Of a stretch of 64,000 nt of DNA, positions 54,410 to 63,778 are shown one piece after another. The stretch is from NCBI GenBank assembly GCA_016281125.1, contig JAEEIA010000041.1:62001-126000 (forward strand). Direction: 5' to 3'. The DNA comes from Oscillospiraceae bacterium (GTDB lineage: Bacteria > Bacillota > Clostridia > Oscillospirales > Ruminococcaceae). The position numbers were made by a program, and so were the translations under genes. Every line of letters begins with the position of its first letter. The first letter of the stretch is position 1. The notes under the pieces are model-generated. The model was given only the letters and a program-made list of their open reading frames with translations, searched no databases and was not told the DNA's origin.

Positions 54410-55183
54410 ATGAAGCAGATCGCAGTGGTGACCGGCGCGAGCAGCGGGCTCGGAACAGAGTTTGTCCGTCTGCTGCGCAGGGAAAAGCATGTGCAGGAAA
54501 TCTGGCTTGTTGCGCGGAGCAGAGATAAACTTAAAGCAATGGCAAAGCAGAGCGGCGGACGGTGCAGAGCCGTGCCGCTGGATCTCTCCGTGCATGAGAA
54601 TATCATGAAGCTCGGGGAGATGCTGAAAGCGGAGCAGGTTTGCATCCGCTATCTGGTCAACAGCGCAGGCTACGGCAAATTCGGTTCGTACAGCGATCTG
54701 ACCGCGGAGCAGTCCCGCAATATGATCGACCTCAATATCAGCGGCGTTGTGGAAACCGGCCTTGTGTGCCTTCCGTTTATGGAGCGCGGCAGCCGGATTC
54801 TGAATATCGCGTCGCTTGCTTCGACGACCCCGATGCCGTATCTGAATATCTATGCTGCGACAAAGGCGTTCGTGCGGAATTATTCACGGGCGCTGAATGT
54901 GGAACTGAAGCCGCGCGGCATTTCCGTGACGGCGGTCTGTCCCGGCTGGATGGACACGGGCTTTATTGCGAATGCGCAGACCGGCGCGAAAAAATCGCCG
55001 ACCGTCTTTGCGGCGATCACAAAGCCGGATGTCGTCGCAGCAAAGGCGCTCCGGGACGCGAAAAACGGAAAGGCGATTTCCGTCTACGGCTTTTTCCCGA
55101 AGCTGACCTATGCCGCCGCAAAGCTGCTGCCGCAGAAATTCATGATGCAGTCATGGATGCGGATGCAGCATCTGAAACAGTAA
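54410..55183 (+). CDS. short-chain dehydrogenase/reductase
   Basis: 257-aa SDR: cofactor loop VTGASSGLG at 7-15, NSAGYGK, catalytic Ser in NIASLAS and YAATK (Tyr-x-x-x-Lys) near 150-154. Order and length fit classical SDRs; the hydrophobic C-terminal segment hints at membrane association, as in acyl/steroid-type family members. GGAGG upstream of the ATG. Confidence 0.87.
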   Translation: MKQIAVVTGASSGLGTEFVRLLRREKHVQEIWLVARSRDKLKAMAKQSGGRCRAVPLDLSVHENIMKLGEMLKAEQVCIRYLVNSAGYGKFGSYSDLTAEQSRNMIDLNISGVVETGLVCLPFMERGSRILNIASLASTTPMPYLNIYAATKAFVRNYSRALNVELKPRGISVTAVCPGWMDTGFIANAQTGAKKSPTVFAAITKPDVVAAKALRDAKNGKAISVYGFFPKLTYAAAKLLPQKFMMQSWMRMQHLKQ

Positions 55184-55192
55184 GGTGATATG

Positions 55193-55846
55193 ATGCAGTA
55201 CAGGATCGTTGATACGGAAACCTATTACCGGCGCGGCGTATTCCGGCATTTTTCGCAGGACTGCAAATGCTCCGTGTCGCTGACAAGCCGCGTGGACGTC
55301 ACTGGATTGAAGCAGTATTCCAAAGATACCGGGACGCGGTTTTATCTGAATTTCCTCTATGTGCTGAGCCGTGCGCTCAATGCAAGGGAGGATTACCGCC
55401 TTGCATGGGACTGGCAGAACGAACGCCTGCTGCTCTGGGACAAAATCAACCCGACGCAGTATGTGTTCCATGCGGATACCGAAACATTTTCGCTGGCTTA
55501 TACGGAATACGATCCGGATTACGGCGTATTCTATGCGCGGGCGCTGGCCGATCTGGAAGCAGCGCAGCAGTCGCGGGAGTACGGGCTGGACGAGGCGCAT
55601 CATCCGAACTGGTTTGATGCTTCCTGTGTGCCGTGGCTCAGCTACGACGCACTGCATGTCGAGCTGCCGGACGGGTATCTCTATTTCAACCCGATTGTCA
55701 ACTGGGGCGCGTACCGCGAGGAAAACGGCAGACTGATGATGCCGGTCACGGTGCGGCTCAATCATGCCGCCGCGGACGGGTATCAGATTGCCCGTGTTTA
55801 CAAGCTGCTGGAAGAAGAAATGGAAAGGCTTTGCAAAAAGCGCTGA
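55193..55846 (+). CDS. chloramphenicol acetyltransferase-like protein
   Basis: 217-aa CAT-fold protein: early segment DTETYYRRGVFRHF, later the catalytic-type block LNHAAADGYQIARV corresponding to HHxxxDG, with the first His replaced by Asn and the catalytic His retained. Type A CATs modify chloramphenicol, but many gut homologues have other acceptors, so resistance should not be assumed. Start at the second of two ATGs (55193) for ribosome-site spacing; 55190 possible. Confidence 0.82.
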   Translation: MQYRIVDTETYYRRGVFRHFSQDCKCSVSLTSRVDVTGLKQYSKDTGTRFYLNFLYVLSRALNAREDYRLAWDWQNERLLLWDKINPTQYVFHADTETFSLAYTEYDPDYGVFYARALADLEAAQQSREYGLDEAHHPNWFDASCVPWLSYDALHVELPDGYLYFNPIVNWGAYREENGRLMMPVTVRLNHAAADGYQIARVYKLLEEEMERLCKKR

Positions 55847-55868
55847 ACCGTCAGAAAGCGGGGACAGT

Positions 55869-56915
55869 ATGAAAAAATACGCTTGCTTGATGCTTGCGGC
55901 GTTTTTGCTGCAAACTGTTCTGATGCCGGGTATGGCGGCGGCAGACGATGTGCCGGAAGCGTTTCTTACGGTCACGCCTGCTGAGATCACAATGAAAGAG
56001 GGCGAAGTATGTAGACTGAATCTGGAAGTCGATCCTGCTTATGCGGCAGATACTTCTTTTCAGATGCAGACTGCGTACAATCATGTGCTGATTTCACCGG
56101 ACGGTACCGTAACGGCATACAAAAGCGGGGAAGATACTGTCATGATTCACGCATTCTGTCCGGATGCGCATTCTGAAACCGGCACGCGGTATGCGAGTCG
56201 GACGGTAAAGATTCTTGTGCAGCAGAATGAACTGCTGACGGAGGACGTCCGCACGGAGCTTGACCGGCTGCGGGATGATATCCCGTTCTGTGACTTTCAG
56301 CGCAGAAGCACGGAGCTGCTCGGTGCGCTGCCTGACAATGCGCCGAGAATTACGCTAAGCCGTGCAGCGGAAATCATCGACAGCTGTGAGAAGCCGGAGG
56401 ACATGCTCCGGCAGATTGAAGCGGAACACCGGTATCCCGACCTCATCCGGCACGATTCGGGCGAAGGCGTGACCTGGACGGAATTCTGGATGGATGACAA
56501 GGGCAGCGAGAAGATTCAGTTTGCGGCAGAGCATTGGAACCTCTCTGACAGCTATGGCGTGTTTTATTGCAGGGTTTCCGGTGACGGAACGGTCACCGCA
56601 CACGAAATGCTGTATCCCGCTGATAATGATTTTGAAACGGTATCCGGCCTTTCGGATCAGACCGATCTGCCGTATGTACGGTATCATCAGCTTGTATCCG
56701 GCAGCAGCGGACAGGTACCCGGTGATATTGACGGAAACGGCGTGTTCAATGCGGCGGATGCCGTGACGCTTCAGAACCATCTTCTGAACCGGAAAGCATT
56801 GCCCGATACGGCGGCATGGGATTTTGCCGATATGCATCACGACAATCGCCTGAATGCGGTTGATCTGACGCTGCTGAAACGGGCATTGAACGATAAACGG
56901 AAAGGCAAGCAATGA
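55869..56915 (+). CDS. secreted dockerin-bearing protein
   Basis: 348-aa exported protein: signal peptide (1-25), Ig-like N-terminal domain (about 30-120, with LTVTPAEITMKEGEVC), a central domain of unknown type (120-270) and a C-terminal two-repeat dockerin (GDIDGNGVFNAADAVTL near 280-296, DMHHDNRLNAVDLTLLKRAL near 318-337). The second repeat has His-His-Asp-Asn-Arg in place of the usual DxNxDG calcium loop. No catalytic domain recognised. Overlaps the next gene by ATGA. Confidence 0.78.
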   Translation: MKKYACLMLAAFLLQTVLMPGMAAADDVPEAFLTVTPAEITMKEGEVCRLNLEVDPAYAADTSFQMQTAYNHVLISPDGTVTAYKSGEDTVMIHAFCPDAHSETGTRYASRTVKILVQQNELLTEDVRTELDRLRDDIPFCDFQRRSTELLGALPDNAPRITLSRAAEIIDSCEKPEDMLRQIEAEHRYPDLIRHDSGEGVTWTEFWMDDKGSEKIQFAAEHWNLSDSYGVFYCRVSGDGTVTAHEMLYPADNDFETVSGLSDQTDLPYVRYHQLVSGSSGQVPGDIDGNGVFNAADAVTLQNHLLNRKALPDTAAWDFADMHHDNRLNAVDLTLLKRALNDKRKGKQ

Positions 56916-57679
56916 ATATTCTTGAAACAATACAGCAAAAGCTTGATGAGATTGAACAGAAAGAGCATGTGCGGATTCTGCATGCGGTGGAATCCGGCAG
57001 CCGCGCATGGGGCTTTGCCTCGCCGGACAGCGATTACGATGTGCGGTTCATTTACGTCCGCACGGAGGAGGACTATCTCCGGCTCGGGCAGCAGCGCGAC
57101 GTCATTGAGTGGCAGCTGGACGATACACTCGACATCAACGGCTGGGATCTGCAAAAGGCGCTCCGCCTGATGCACGGCTCCAACCCGACGCTGTTTGAGG
57201 GGTGCGATTCCCCGGTCGTGTACCGAACGACCGATCTCTGGCAGCATATCAGTCAGCAGGGGCGCGCATACTTTTCGGAGCGTGCCGGGTTTCAGCATTA
57301 TCTGAGCATGGCAAAGCATACTTATCAGGCATATCTGACAGGCGAAACCGTCCGCCTGAAAAAGTATTTTTATTGTCTGCGGCCGGTTCTGGCCTGCCGC
57401 TGGATCCAAAGCAGGCACTGTGTTCCGCCGGTCGCGTTCGACACACTCGCGGAGAGTATGCTGCCGGACGAACTGCGTGATACCGTTTCCGCGCTGGTTG
57501 CACAGAAAATGCAGACGTCGGAGCTCGGCGCGAAGCCGCGGATCCCGCTGCTGCATGACTATCTGGAACGCAGCCTGACAGAGCTCACGCAGGAAGCCGC
57601 GGCGCTTCCGCCTGCACCGGCCAATGACTGGACGCTGCTTGACCGGCTGTTTCTGGAGGCTGTGCGCTCCGGCGTGTGA
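56912..57679 (+). CDS. YcgL-type nucleotidyltransferase
   Basis: 255 aa of the DNA polymerase beta-like nucleotidyltransferase superfamily: AVESGSRAWGFASPDSDYDVRFIYV holds the Gly-Ser and Asp-x-Asp catalytic motif (residues about 27-50). It matches the YcgL/RlaP group, linked by others to RNA repair. Translationally coupled to the dockerin gene, an odd pairing of cytosolic and exported products. Confidence 0.82.
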   Translation: MNILETIQQKLDEIEQKEHVRILHAVESGSRAWGFASPDSDYDVRFIYVRTEEDYLRLGQQRDVIEWQLDDTLDINGWDLQKALRLMHGSNPTLFEGCDSPVVYRTTDLWQHISQQGRAYFSERAGFQHYLSMAKHTYQAYLTGETVRLKKYFYCLRPVLACRWIQSRHCVPPVAFDTLAESMLPDELRDTVSALVAQKMQTSELGAKPRIPLLHDYLERSLTELTQEAAALPPAPANDWTLLDRLFLEAVRSGV

Positions 57680-57737
57680 GAGCAGCGGCACAGTCAGTAC
57701 AATTTGAGGCGGGTTCTGCCCGCACGGAGAGATATGA

Positions 57738-58598
57738 ATGGAATCCCTAATCAAAATTGACAATGTACGGTTCTCCTATCAGAATGCAGAGGAGCCGGAA
57801 CAGCAGACTGAGGTGCTCAAGGGCATCTCACTGGAATTTGAACACGGCGAGCTGGTCGCGGTGCTGGGGCATAACGGCTCCGGCAAATCGACCATGGCGA
57901 AGCTCCTGAATGCGATTCTGCTGCCCACGGAGGGCACGGTCACGGTTGCGGGCATGGATACCAAAGACGAGGAAAAGCTGCTGGAGATCCGGCAGCATGT
58001 CGGCATGGTGTTCCAGAACCCGGATAACCAGATCGTTGCGACCATCGTTGAAGAGGACGTCGCGTTCGGGCTGGAAAATCTCGGTGTCCCGACGGACGAG
58101 ATGCGCGCGCGTGTCGATCAGGCGCTCCATGCGGTCGGCATGTATGAGTACCGCGAGCACGCACCGCATCAGCTTTCCGGCGGACAGAAGCAGCGCGTGG
58201 CGATTGCAGGCATCATTGCGATGCGCCCGGACTGCATTGTGCTGGACGAGCCGACTGCGATGCTCGATCCGCAGGGCAGAAAAGAGGTCATGCGGACGAT
58301 CAAGCTACTGAACCGCGATTACGGCATCACGGTCATTCTGATTACACATGAGATGGACGAAGCGGCACAGTGTGACCGCGTTATCGTGATTGACCACGGC
58401 ACTGTCCGTATGGATGCGCCGCCCGAGAAGGTTTTTTCCCATGTGCAGGAGATGCGGGAGCTGGGACTGGATGTTCCGCAGCCGACGGAGCTCTGTGACC
58501 TGCTGCGGCAGGCAGGCTATGACCTCGACCCGGAGATTATGACGCCGGAGGCCGCTGCGGATGCGATTGCGAAGCTGCTGCAACCGGGACATGCGTAA
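57738..58598 (+). CDS. ecfA1: energy-coupling factor ATPase 1
   Basis: 286-aa ATPase of an ECF vitamin importer: Walker A GHNGSGKST, Q-loop VFQNPDNQ, signature LSGGQKQR, Walker B CIVLDEPTAML. The Q-loop NPDNQ form marks EcfA1. Followed by ecfA2 and ecfT, the shared module of group II ECF transporters; S-components must be elsewhere. A small GCGGG/CCCGC hairpin lies just before its ribosome site. Confidence 0.93.
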   Translation: MESLIKIDNVRFSYQNAEEPEQQTEVLKGISLEFEHGELVAVLGHNGSGKSTMAKLLNAILLPTEGTVTVAGMDTKDEEKLLEIRQHVGMVFQNPDNQIVATIVEEDVAFGLENLGVPTDEMRARVDQALHAVGMYEYREHAPHQLSGGQKQRVAIAGIIAMRPDCIVLDEPTAMLDPQGRKEVMRTIKLLNRDYGITVILITHEMDEAAQCDRVIVIDHGTVRMDAPPEKVFSHVQEMRELGLDVPQPTELCDLLRQAGYDLDPEIMTPEAAADAIAKLLQPGHA

Positions 58599-58650
58599 TT
58601 GGCCGCTGTTGAATGCGCGGGTGTGTACCCGCAGGAAAGGAATCATGTAA

Positions 58651-59517
58651 ATGCCGATCCTTGAAGCAAAAGATCTGACTTATACATACAGCATCGGCTC
58701 GCCGTTTGAGAAAACCGCGGTCGATCATATCAATTTACAGATCGAGCAGGGCGAATTTGTCGGAATCATCGGGCATACCGGCTCGGGCAAATCCACGCTC
58801 ATGCAGATGATGAACGGCCTCTTAAAGCCGACGGCAGGTTCTGTGCTGCTGGACGGCAGGGATATCTGGGAAAAGGGCACTGACCGCAGAGCCGTGCGGT
58901 TTCAGGTCGGGCTGGTGTTCCAGTATCCCGAATATCAGCTGTTTGAAGAAACGGTCTATAAGGATATTGCGTTCGGCCCGAAGAATATGGGACTGGACGA
59001 AAAGGAGATCGACCGCAGAGTGCGTGAAACCGCCGAGGCAGTCGGTCTGAAAGAGGAGCTGCTGGAAAAGGCGCCCTATGCGCTTTCGGGCGGACAGAAG
59101 CGCCGCGTTGCGATTGCCGGTGTGATGGCGATGGAGCCGCGTGTGCTGATACTGGACGAGCCGACCGCCGGACTGGATCCGAAGGGCAGGACAAAGATCC
59201 TGACGCAGCTTTCCGCGTATCAGAAGCGCACGGGCTGTACGGTCATGCTGGTTTCGCACAGCATGGAGGATGTTGCAAAATATGTTTCCAGACTGCTTGT
59301 GCTCTCGCATGCAAAGGTCGTCTGCTTTGATACCCCTGCAAACGTCTTTGCAAGGGGCGATGAGCTTGAAAAAATCGGCCTGGCGCTGCCGCAGATTACG
59401 CGGGTGTTCCGTCTGCTGCGTGCGCGCGGCATCAGCTTCCCGGATGAGGTCTATACCGTGAAATACGGTGCGGAGCTGCTCCGTGCAAGACTGGAGGGGA
59501 GGGAGCCGCAATGCTGA
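58651..59517 (+). CDS. ecfA2: energy-coupling factor ATPase 2
   Basis: 288-aa partner ATPase: GHTGSGKST, Q-loop VFQYPEYQLFE (EcfA2 type), LSGGQKRR, LILDEPTAGLD. AGGAAAGGA precedes the ATG. Overlaps ecfT by 7 nt. Confidence 0.93.
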   Translation: MPILEAKDLTYTYSIGSPFEKTAVDHINLQIEQGEFVGIIGHTGSGKSTLMQMMNGLLKPTAGSVLLDGRDIWEKGTDRRAVRFQVGLVFQYPEYQLFEETVYKDIAFGPKNMGLDEKEIDRRVRETAEAVGLKEELLEKAPYALSGGQKRRVAIAGVMAMEPRVLILDEPTAGLDPKGRTKILTQLSAYQKRTGCTVMLVSHSMEDVAKYVSRLLVLSHAKVVCFDTPANVFARGDELEKIGLALPQITRVFRLLRARGISFPDEVYTVKYGAELLRARLEGREPQC

Positions 59518-60317
59518 AAGACATCACGCTCGGGCAGTATTTTCCGATGGACAGCATCGTCCACAAAATGGATGCGCGATATAAGATCATCATTACGATG
59601 ATTTTTCTGGTGATGCTCTTCTGGGGGCAGCATCCGACAGCCCTGATCGCGGGATTTCTCTTTGTGACTGCCGCAACGGCGCTGTCGAAGATTCCGCCGA
59701 AAATGGTCATCAAGAGCCTGAAACCGATCATCCCGATTCTGATTATCACCGGACTGCTGAATCTGTTTATGCTGGACGGCGGCGACACGCTGTTTCAGTG
59801 GAAATTCCTGAAAATCACGGAGCAGGGCGTGCAGACCTCTGTGTTTATGCTGCTGCGCATCTGCCTGCTGATTGCGGGGACGTCGCTGCTGACCTATACG
59901 ACATCGCCGATTGTGCTGACCGATGCGATTGAGTCGCTGCTTTCTCCGCTGAAAAAGCTGAATCTGCCGGTGCATGAGCTGGCGATGATGATGACGATTG
60001 CGCTGCGGTTTATTCCGACGCTGATCGAGGAAACGGATAAGATCATGGCGGCGCAGAAGGCGCGCGGCGCCGATTTGGAGAGCGGCAGCATCTTCCAGCG
60101 CGCACATGCGCTTGTCCCGATTCTGATTCCGCTGTTTGTTTCGGCATTCCGGCGTGCGGAGGAGCTTGCGCTTGCGATGGAGTGCCGCTGCTATCACGGC
60201 GGCGAGGGCAGAACCAGACTCCGCGTTCTGAAAAGCGGCCTGCGGGATTACGTTGCACTGGCGCTGACGCTGCTGCTGTTTGCTGCGGTCGTCACGCTGA
60301 ATGCGCTGCTGTACTGA
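59511..60317 (+). CDS. ecfT: energy-coupling factor transmembrane protein
   Basis: 268-aa EcfT scaffold, five to six helices, with the two coupling motifs QKARGAD and ECRCYHGG that contact the ATPases. GGAGGG lies just upstream within ecfA2. Confidence 0.92.
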   Translation: MLKDITLGQYFPMDSIVHKMDARYKIIITMIFLVMLFWGQHPTALIAGFLFVTAATALSKIPPKMVIKSLKPIIPILIITGLLNLFMLDGGDTLFQWKFLKITEQGVQTSVFMLLRICLLIAGTSLLTYTTSPIVLTDAIESLLSPLKKLNLPVHELAMMMTIALRFIPTLIEETDKIMAAQKARGADLESGSIFQRAHALVPILIPLFVSAFRRAEELALAMECRCYHGGEGRTRLRVLKSGLRDYVALALTLLLFAAVVTLNALLY

Positions 60318-60318
60318 G

Positions 60319-62958
60319 ATGCATATGAAAACGAAACGATTCGGGGTTCTGCTGCTGAGCTTTCTGATTCCGTGCGGATTGGCGATGCTTCTGCTGGCGC
60401 TGTACGGGGTGATGCCGTTCGGCAGCCGGACCATTCTTGTCGGGGATGCGAACGGGCAGTATGTACCGTTTGCGCTGCTGCTGCGCAGGATTCTGCGGAG
60501 CGGAGGCAGCCTTCTGTATACATGGCGCGTCGGGTTCGGCTGCCCGCTGATCCCGGAAATCGCGTATTACTGTGCGAATCTGTATGATCTGGCGGCGGTG
60601 CTGCTGCCGGAATCTGCCGTACTGCCGTTTCTGCATCTGTCTGTCTGTTTACGGCTTGGCACGGCAGGACTGTTCTTCGCAATCTTTCTGATGCAGGCGG
60701 AGCGAAAGCCGTCTTATGCGCAGGCGGTGTATGCGTGGATGTACGCGCTCTGCGGCTGGAGCATGGCGAACTGCTTTCAGCTCATCTGGCTGGACTGCTT
60801 TGCGATGACGCCGCTTGTGCTGGCCGGACTGATCCGGCTGGTGCGCGACCGCGACGCGAGGCTGTATCCGCTGGCGCTGTTCGCCTGTCTGATCTGCAAT
60901 TATTATTTCAGCTTCAGCATCTGCTGCCTGGCGGTGCTGTTCTGGATTGGCCTGCTGATTGTGACGAAGTGCCCGCTGAAATCGCTTCCGCGGGAGGCAG
61001 CAAGATTCTTCGGCGGCTCTCTGTTTGCGGGCGGACTTGCCGCGGTGCTTCTGATTCCGACGGCCATTGCGCTGCGGAGTACGACGGCAGCCGGAATGAC
61101 GTTCACGGGCTGGGACAAGGTCTGTGAGCCGCTGACGCTGCTGTTTTCGGTGCTGGTGCCGTTCGGGCGGATCCGTGTCAATGTGCATCCCGTGAATTTT
61201 ACGGCGGGATTTCTGCCGCTGCTCTGTTGCTTCGGGTTTCTGACGGAGCGGAAGATCGCGCTGCGGGAACGGATCTGCACATGTCTGCTGCTGCTGTTTC
61301 TGCTGGTGAGCCTCTGGTGGGCGCCGCTGAATTTTGCATGGCACGGCTTCCATGAACCGCGCTTTACCGTTGACCGCTTTGCGTATTTTGTTCCGCTGGT
61401 GCTGTGTTATATGGGATGGCGGTTCTGTTCCGTGCAGACGGGAGAAATCCGCAAGGCAGGCGGACTGCTCCGCACGGCCGGGATGCTTCTGACGGCTGCG
61501 CTGCCGCTGTATTGCTGTGTGCTCTGCGGGCAGACGGAGCTGCCGGTCATCGGGATTCTGATGCTCGTGCTGTACGGCATCTGCTTTGTGCTGTTCGTAC
61601 TGCTGCCGAAGCGGCGGGTTCTGTGCTCTGTGCTGTGTGCCGTGTTCGCTGCTGCGGAGCTGACGCTGAACCTGAACTGGACGGTGCAGACGATCCGGCA
61701 GGATCCGGAGGCGGTTCCGCGGACGGAAATTTCCCGTGCGCTGACGGAGATCCGTGCAGACGCTGCTGCGGGTGAGAATCTTGACCGCATCGGTTTCCGG
61801 ACGGAGCCGGTCAGCCTTGTGAACAAGGGGATGCTCTTTGATGGTGCGCTGTATAATTCTGCGGCGTTTTCGTCTATGAATACCGCGCAGATTCTAACCT
61901 TTTGTCAGAAATGCGGCATGACTGCTTCGCCGGTCGGGGCGGATTACAGCTTTCAGCAGATTTCCCCGTTTGCCATGCAATTGCTGGACATCTGCTATAC
62001 GGTTTCGGATGCGGACACGCCGTTCGGCACGCCGCTTTCGGAGGATGAAGGCAGCGGGATCCGCGCATACCGAACTGATACGGTGCGCACGGCGGGCTTC
62101 TGTGTCCCGCTGAAAGAGCAGTATACGGTGGATGCGGATACCGACGTATTTGCCGCGCAGAATGCGATGTTTGCGGAACTGACCGGCATGGATGCCCCGC
62201 TTTTTGAGCAGGTATTGCCGGTGCCGGATCGGTCGCTGGATCTGACGGTCACGCAGACCGCGGAGGATACCTTTGCATATGCGCCGTCCAATCCGGACGC
62301 AGATCCGATGAAAACGCATCCGAATATATACTGTGCCTTTGAGATTCCCGAGGACGGCATTTACTACGGGTTTTATGTGGCCGATCAGACGGAATGGGAG
62401 GGCTATGAGGTCTGGAACGGAGAAACGCAGATTGCCGGCGGATTTCTGAAGGATCCGATGCAGCTTTATTACTGCCCGACGTTTGTGCTCGGACAGCTGA
62501 AAAAGGACGATCTGCTGCATTTTCAGTTTTATCCGAAGCGTGCGGCATCCGGGTCGCTGCGGGTATATCTTGTCAGACTGAATGAAGCGGTCTGCGCAGA
62601 GGGGCTTTCCCGCCTGACCGCGCATCCGCTGGAACAGCAGCAGGTTACGGACACCTCGCTGTCCGGTACGGTGACGGCTGCGCACGACAGCCTGCTGTAT
62701 CTCTCCGTGCCCTATGACAAGGGCTGGCGTGTGACGGCGGACGGTGTGCCCGTTAAAACGGAGCCGGTTTACGGCGCGATGACGGGTGTGCGGCTCTCCG
62801 CCGGAACGCATCGGATATGCATGAACTATTTTCCGCGCGGACTGACTGCGGGCTGCATTGTCAGCGCGGTCAGCCTGCTGATTCTGCTGATCTGGCTGCC
62901 GGTTTCCGGATACCGGATCAGAAAGCGGCGAAGGAACGCCGGACAGCCGCAGACTTGA
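60319..62958 (+). CDS. YfhO-family polytopic membrane protein
   Basis: 879-aa membrane protein: about 12-14 helices in the first 440 residues, with GDANGQYVPF in the first extracytoplasmic loop (typical of YfhO), a large extracytoplasmic beta-rich part (about 470-840) ending in YLSVPYDKGWRVTADG, and one final helix. YfhO proteins are GT-C-fold-like and implicated in glycosylating teichoic acid or lipids (family knowledge). No ribosome site; it starts one base after the ecfT stop, so coupling is likely. It is inserted in the common ecfT-truA order. Confidence 0.85.
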   Translation: MHMKTKRFGVLLLSFLIPCGLAMLLLALYGVMPFGSRTILVGDANGQYVPFALLLRRILRSGGSLLYTWRVGFGCPLIPEIAYYCANLYDLAAVLLPESAVLPFLHLSVCLRLGTAGLFFAIFLMQAERKPSYAQAVYAWMYALCGWSMANCFQLIWLDCFAMTPLVLAGLIRLVRDRDARLYPLALFACLICNYYFSFSICCLAVLFWIGLLIVTKCPLKSLPREAARFFGGSLFAGGLAAVLLIPTAIALRSTTAAGMTFTGWDKVCEPLTLLFSVLVPFGRIRVNVHPVNFTAGFLPLLCCFGFLTERKIALRERICTCLLLLFLLVSLWWAPLNFAWHGFHEPRFTVDRFAYFVPLVLCYMGWRFCSVQTGEIRKAGGLLRTAGMLLTAALPLYCCVLCGQTELPVIGILMLVLYGICFVLFVLLPKRRVLCSVLCAVFAAAELTLNLNWTVQTIRQDPEAVPRTEISRALTEIRADAAAGENLDRIGFRTEPVSLVNKGMLFDGALYNSAAFSSMNTAQILTFCQKCGMTASPVGADYSFQQISPFAMQLLDICYTVSDADTPFGTPLSEDEGSGIRAYRTDTVRTAGFCVPLKEQYTVDADTDVFAAQNAMFAELTGMDAPLFEQVLPVPDRSLDLTVTQTAEDTFAYAPSNPDADPMKTHPNIYCAFEIPEDGIYYGFYVADQTEWEGYEVWNGETQIAGGFLKDPMQLYYCPTFVLGQLKKDDLLHFQFYPKRAASGSLRVYLVRLNEAVCAEGLSRLTAHPLEQQQVTDTSLSGTVTAAHDSLLYLSVPYDKGWRVTADGVPVKTEPVYGAMTGVRLSAGTHRICMNYFPRGLTAGCIVSAVSLLILLIWLPVSGYRIRKRRRNAGQPQT

Positions 62959-62974
62959 ACGGAGGTATCTCAGA

Positions 62975-63778
62975 TTGCGGACACTGAAAATGACAATCGC
63001 ATACCGCGGCACGCACTATCACGGGTTTCAGCGGCAGCCGAATGCGCCGACCGTACAGGGAGAGCTCGAACGGCAGCTGTCCCGCGTGCTGAACGGGCCG
63101 GTGACGGTCTACGGCTGTTCGCGGACGGATACGGGCGTACATGCAAATGAATTTGTGCTGCATCTGCACACGGAGCGGGAGATTCGCTGCAAGAATCTGG
63201 TGCGCGCAATGAACGGGTACCTGCCGGATGATATTTCGGTGCTGGCCTGCGAGGATACTGCCGCGGATTTTCACGCGCGGTTTGACTGCAAGGGCAAGGA
63301 GTACCTCTACCGGATCCATAACCATGAGAGCAAGAATCCGTTTGCAAGGGATCTGGCATTTCATTACCGCCGCCCGCTGGATACGGAGCTGATCCGCTAT
63401 GCAGCCGCGCAGATTGTCGGACGGCACGATTTTCACAGCTTCTGTGCGCAGGCAAAGCCGGAATCCGACTGTGTCCGCACGATTTACGCCACGGATGTGC
63501 AGCGCCGCGGCAATACGGTTGAGATCCGTGTGCGCGGGGACGGATTCCTCTACAACATGGTGCGGATTTTCGTCGGGACGCTGCTGGATATTAACGAGGG
63601 CGTGTTCCCGCCCGATGCCCTGCCGCAGATCATTGCGGCGGAGGATCGCCTTGCAGCGGGGCGCACGGCCATGGCGCACGGGCTGTATCTCAATCATGTT
63701 TTTTATGATGCGGCGGAATTAGAAACAGAAATCTGCCCGCCGGATCCGGAAGGAAGGGACGACTATGAGAACGCATAA
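62975..63778 (+). CDS. truA: tRNA pseudouridine synthase A
   Basis: 267-aa enzyme that forms pseudouridine at tRNA positions 38-40. Catalytic Asp in SRTDTGVHA, plus AYRGTHYHGFQRQP and GDGFLYNMVRIFVGTLL. TTG start at 62975 with GGAGG 9 nt upstream; an ATG at 62990 is less well placed. Follows the ECF module, a common order in Firmicutes. Confidence 0.95.
   Translation: MRTLKMTIAYRGTHYHGFQRQPNAPTVQGELERQLSRVLNGPVTVYGCSRTDTGVHANEFVLHLHTEREIRCKNLVRAMNGYLPDDISVLACEDTAADFHARFDCKGKEYLYRIHNHESKNPFARDLAFHYRRPLDTELIRYAAAQIVGRHDFHSFCAQAKPESDCVRTIYATDVQRRGNTVEIRVRGDGFLYNMVRIFVGTLLDINEGVFPPDALPQIIAAEDRLAAGRTAMAHGLYLNHVFYDAAELETEICPPDPEGRDDYENA

Noticed and set aside
55193-55846. Antibiotic resistance gene
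   Set aside because: CAT fold is likely, but one His of the HHxxxDG motif is Asn and no resistance context is present; specificity cannot be claimed.
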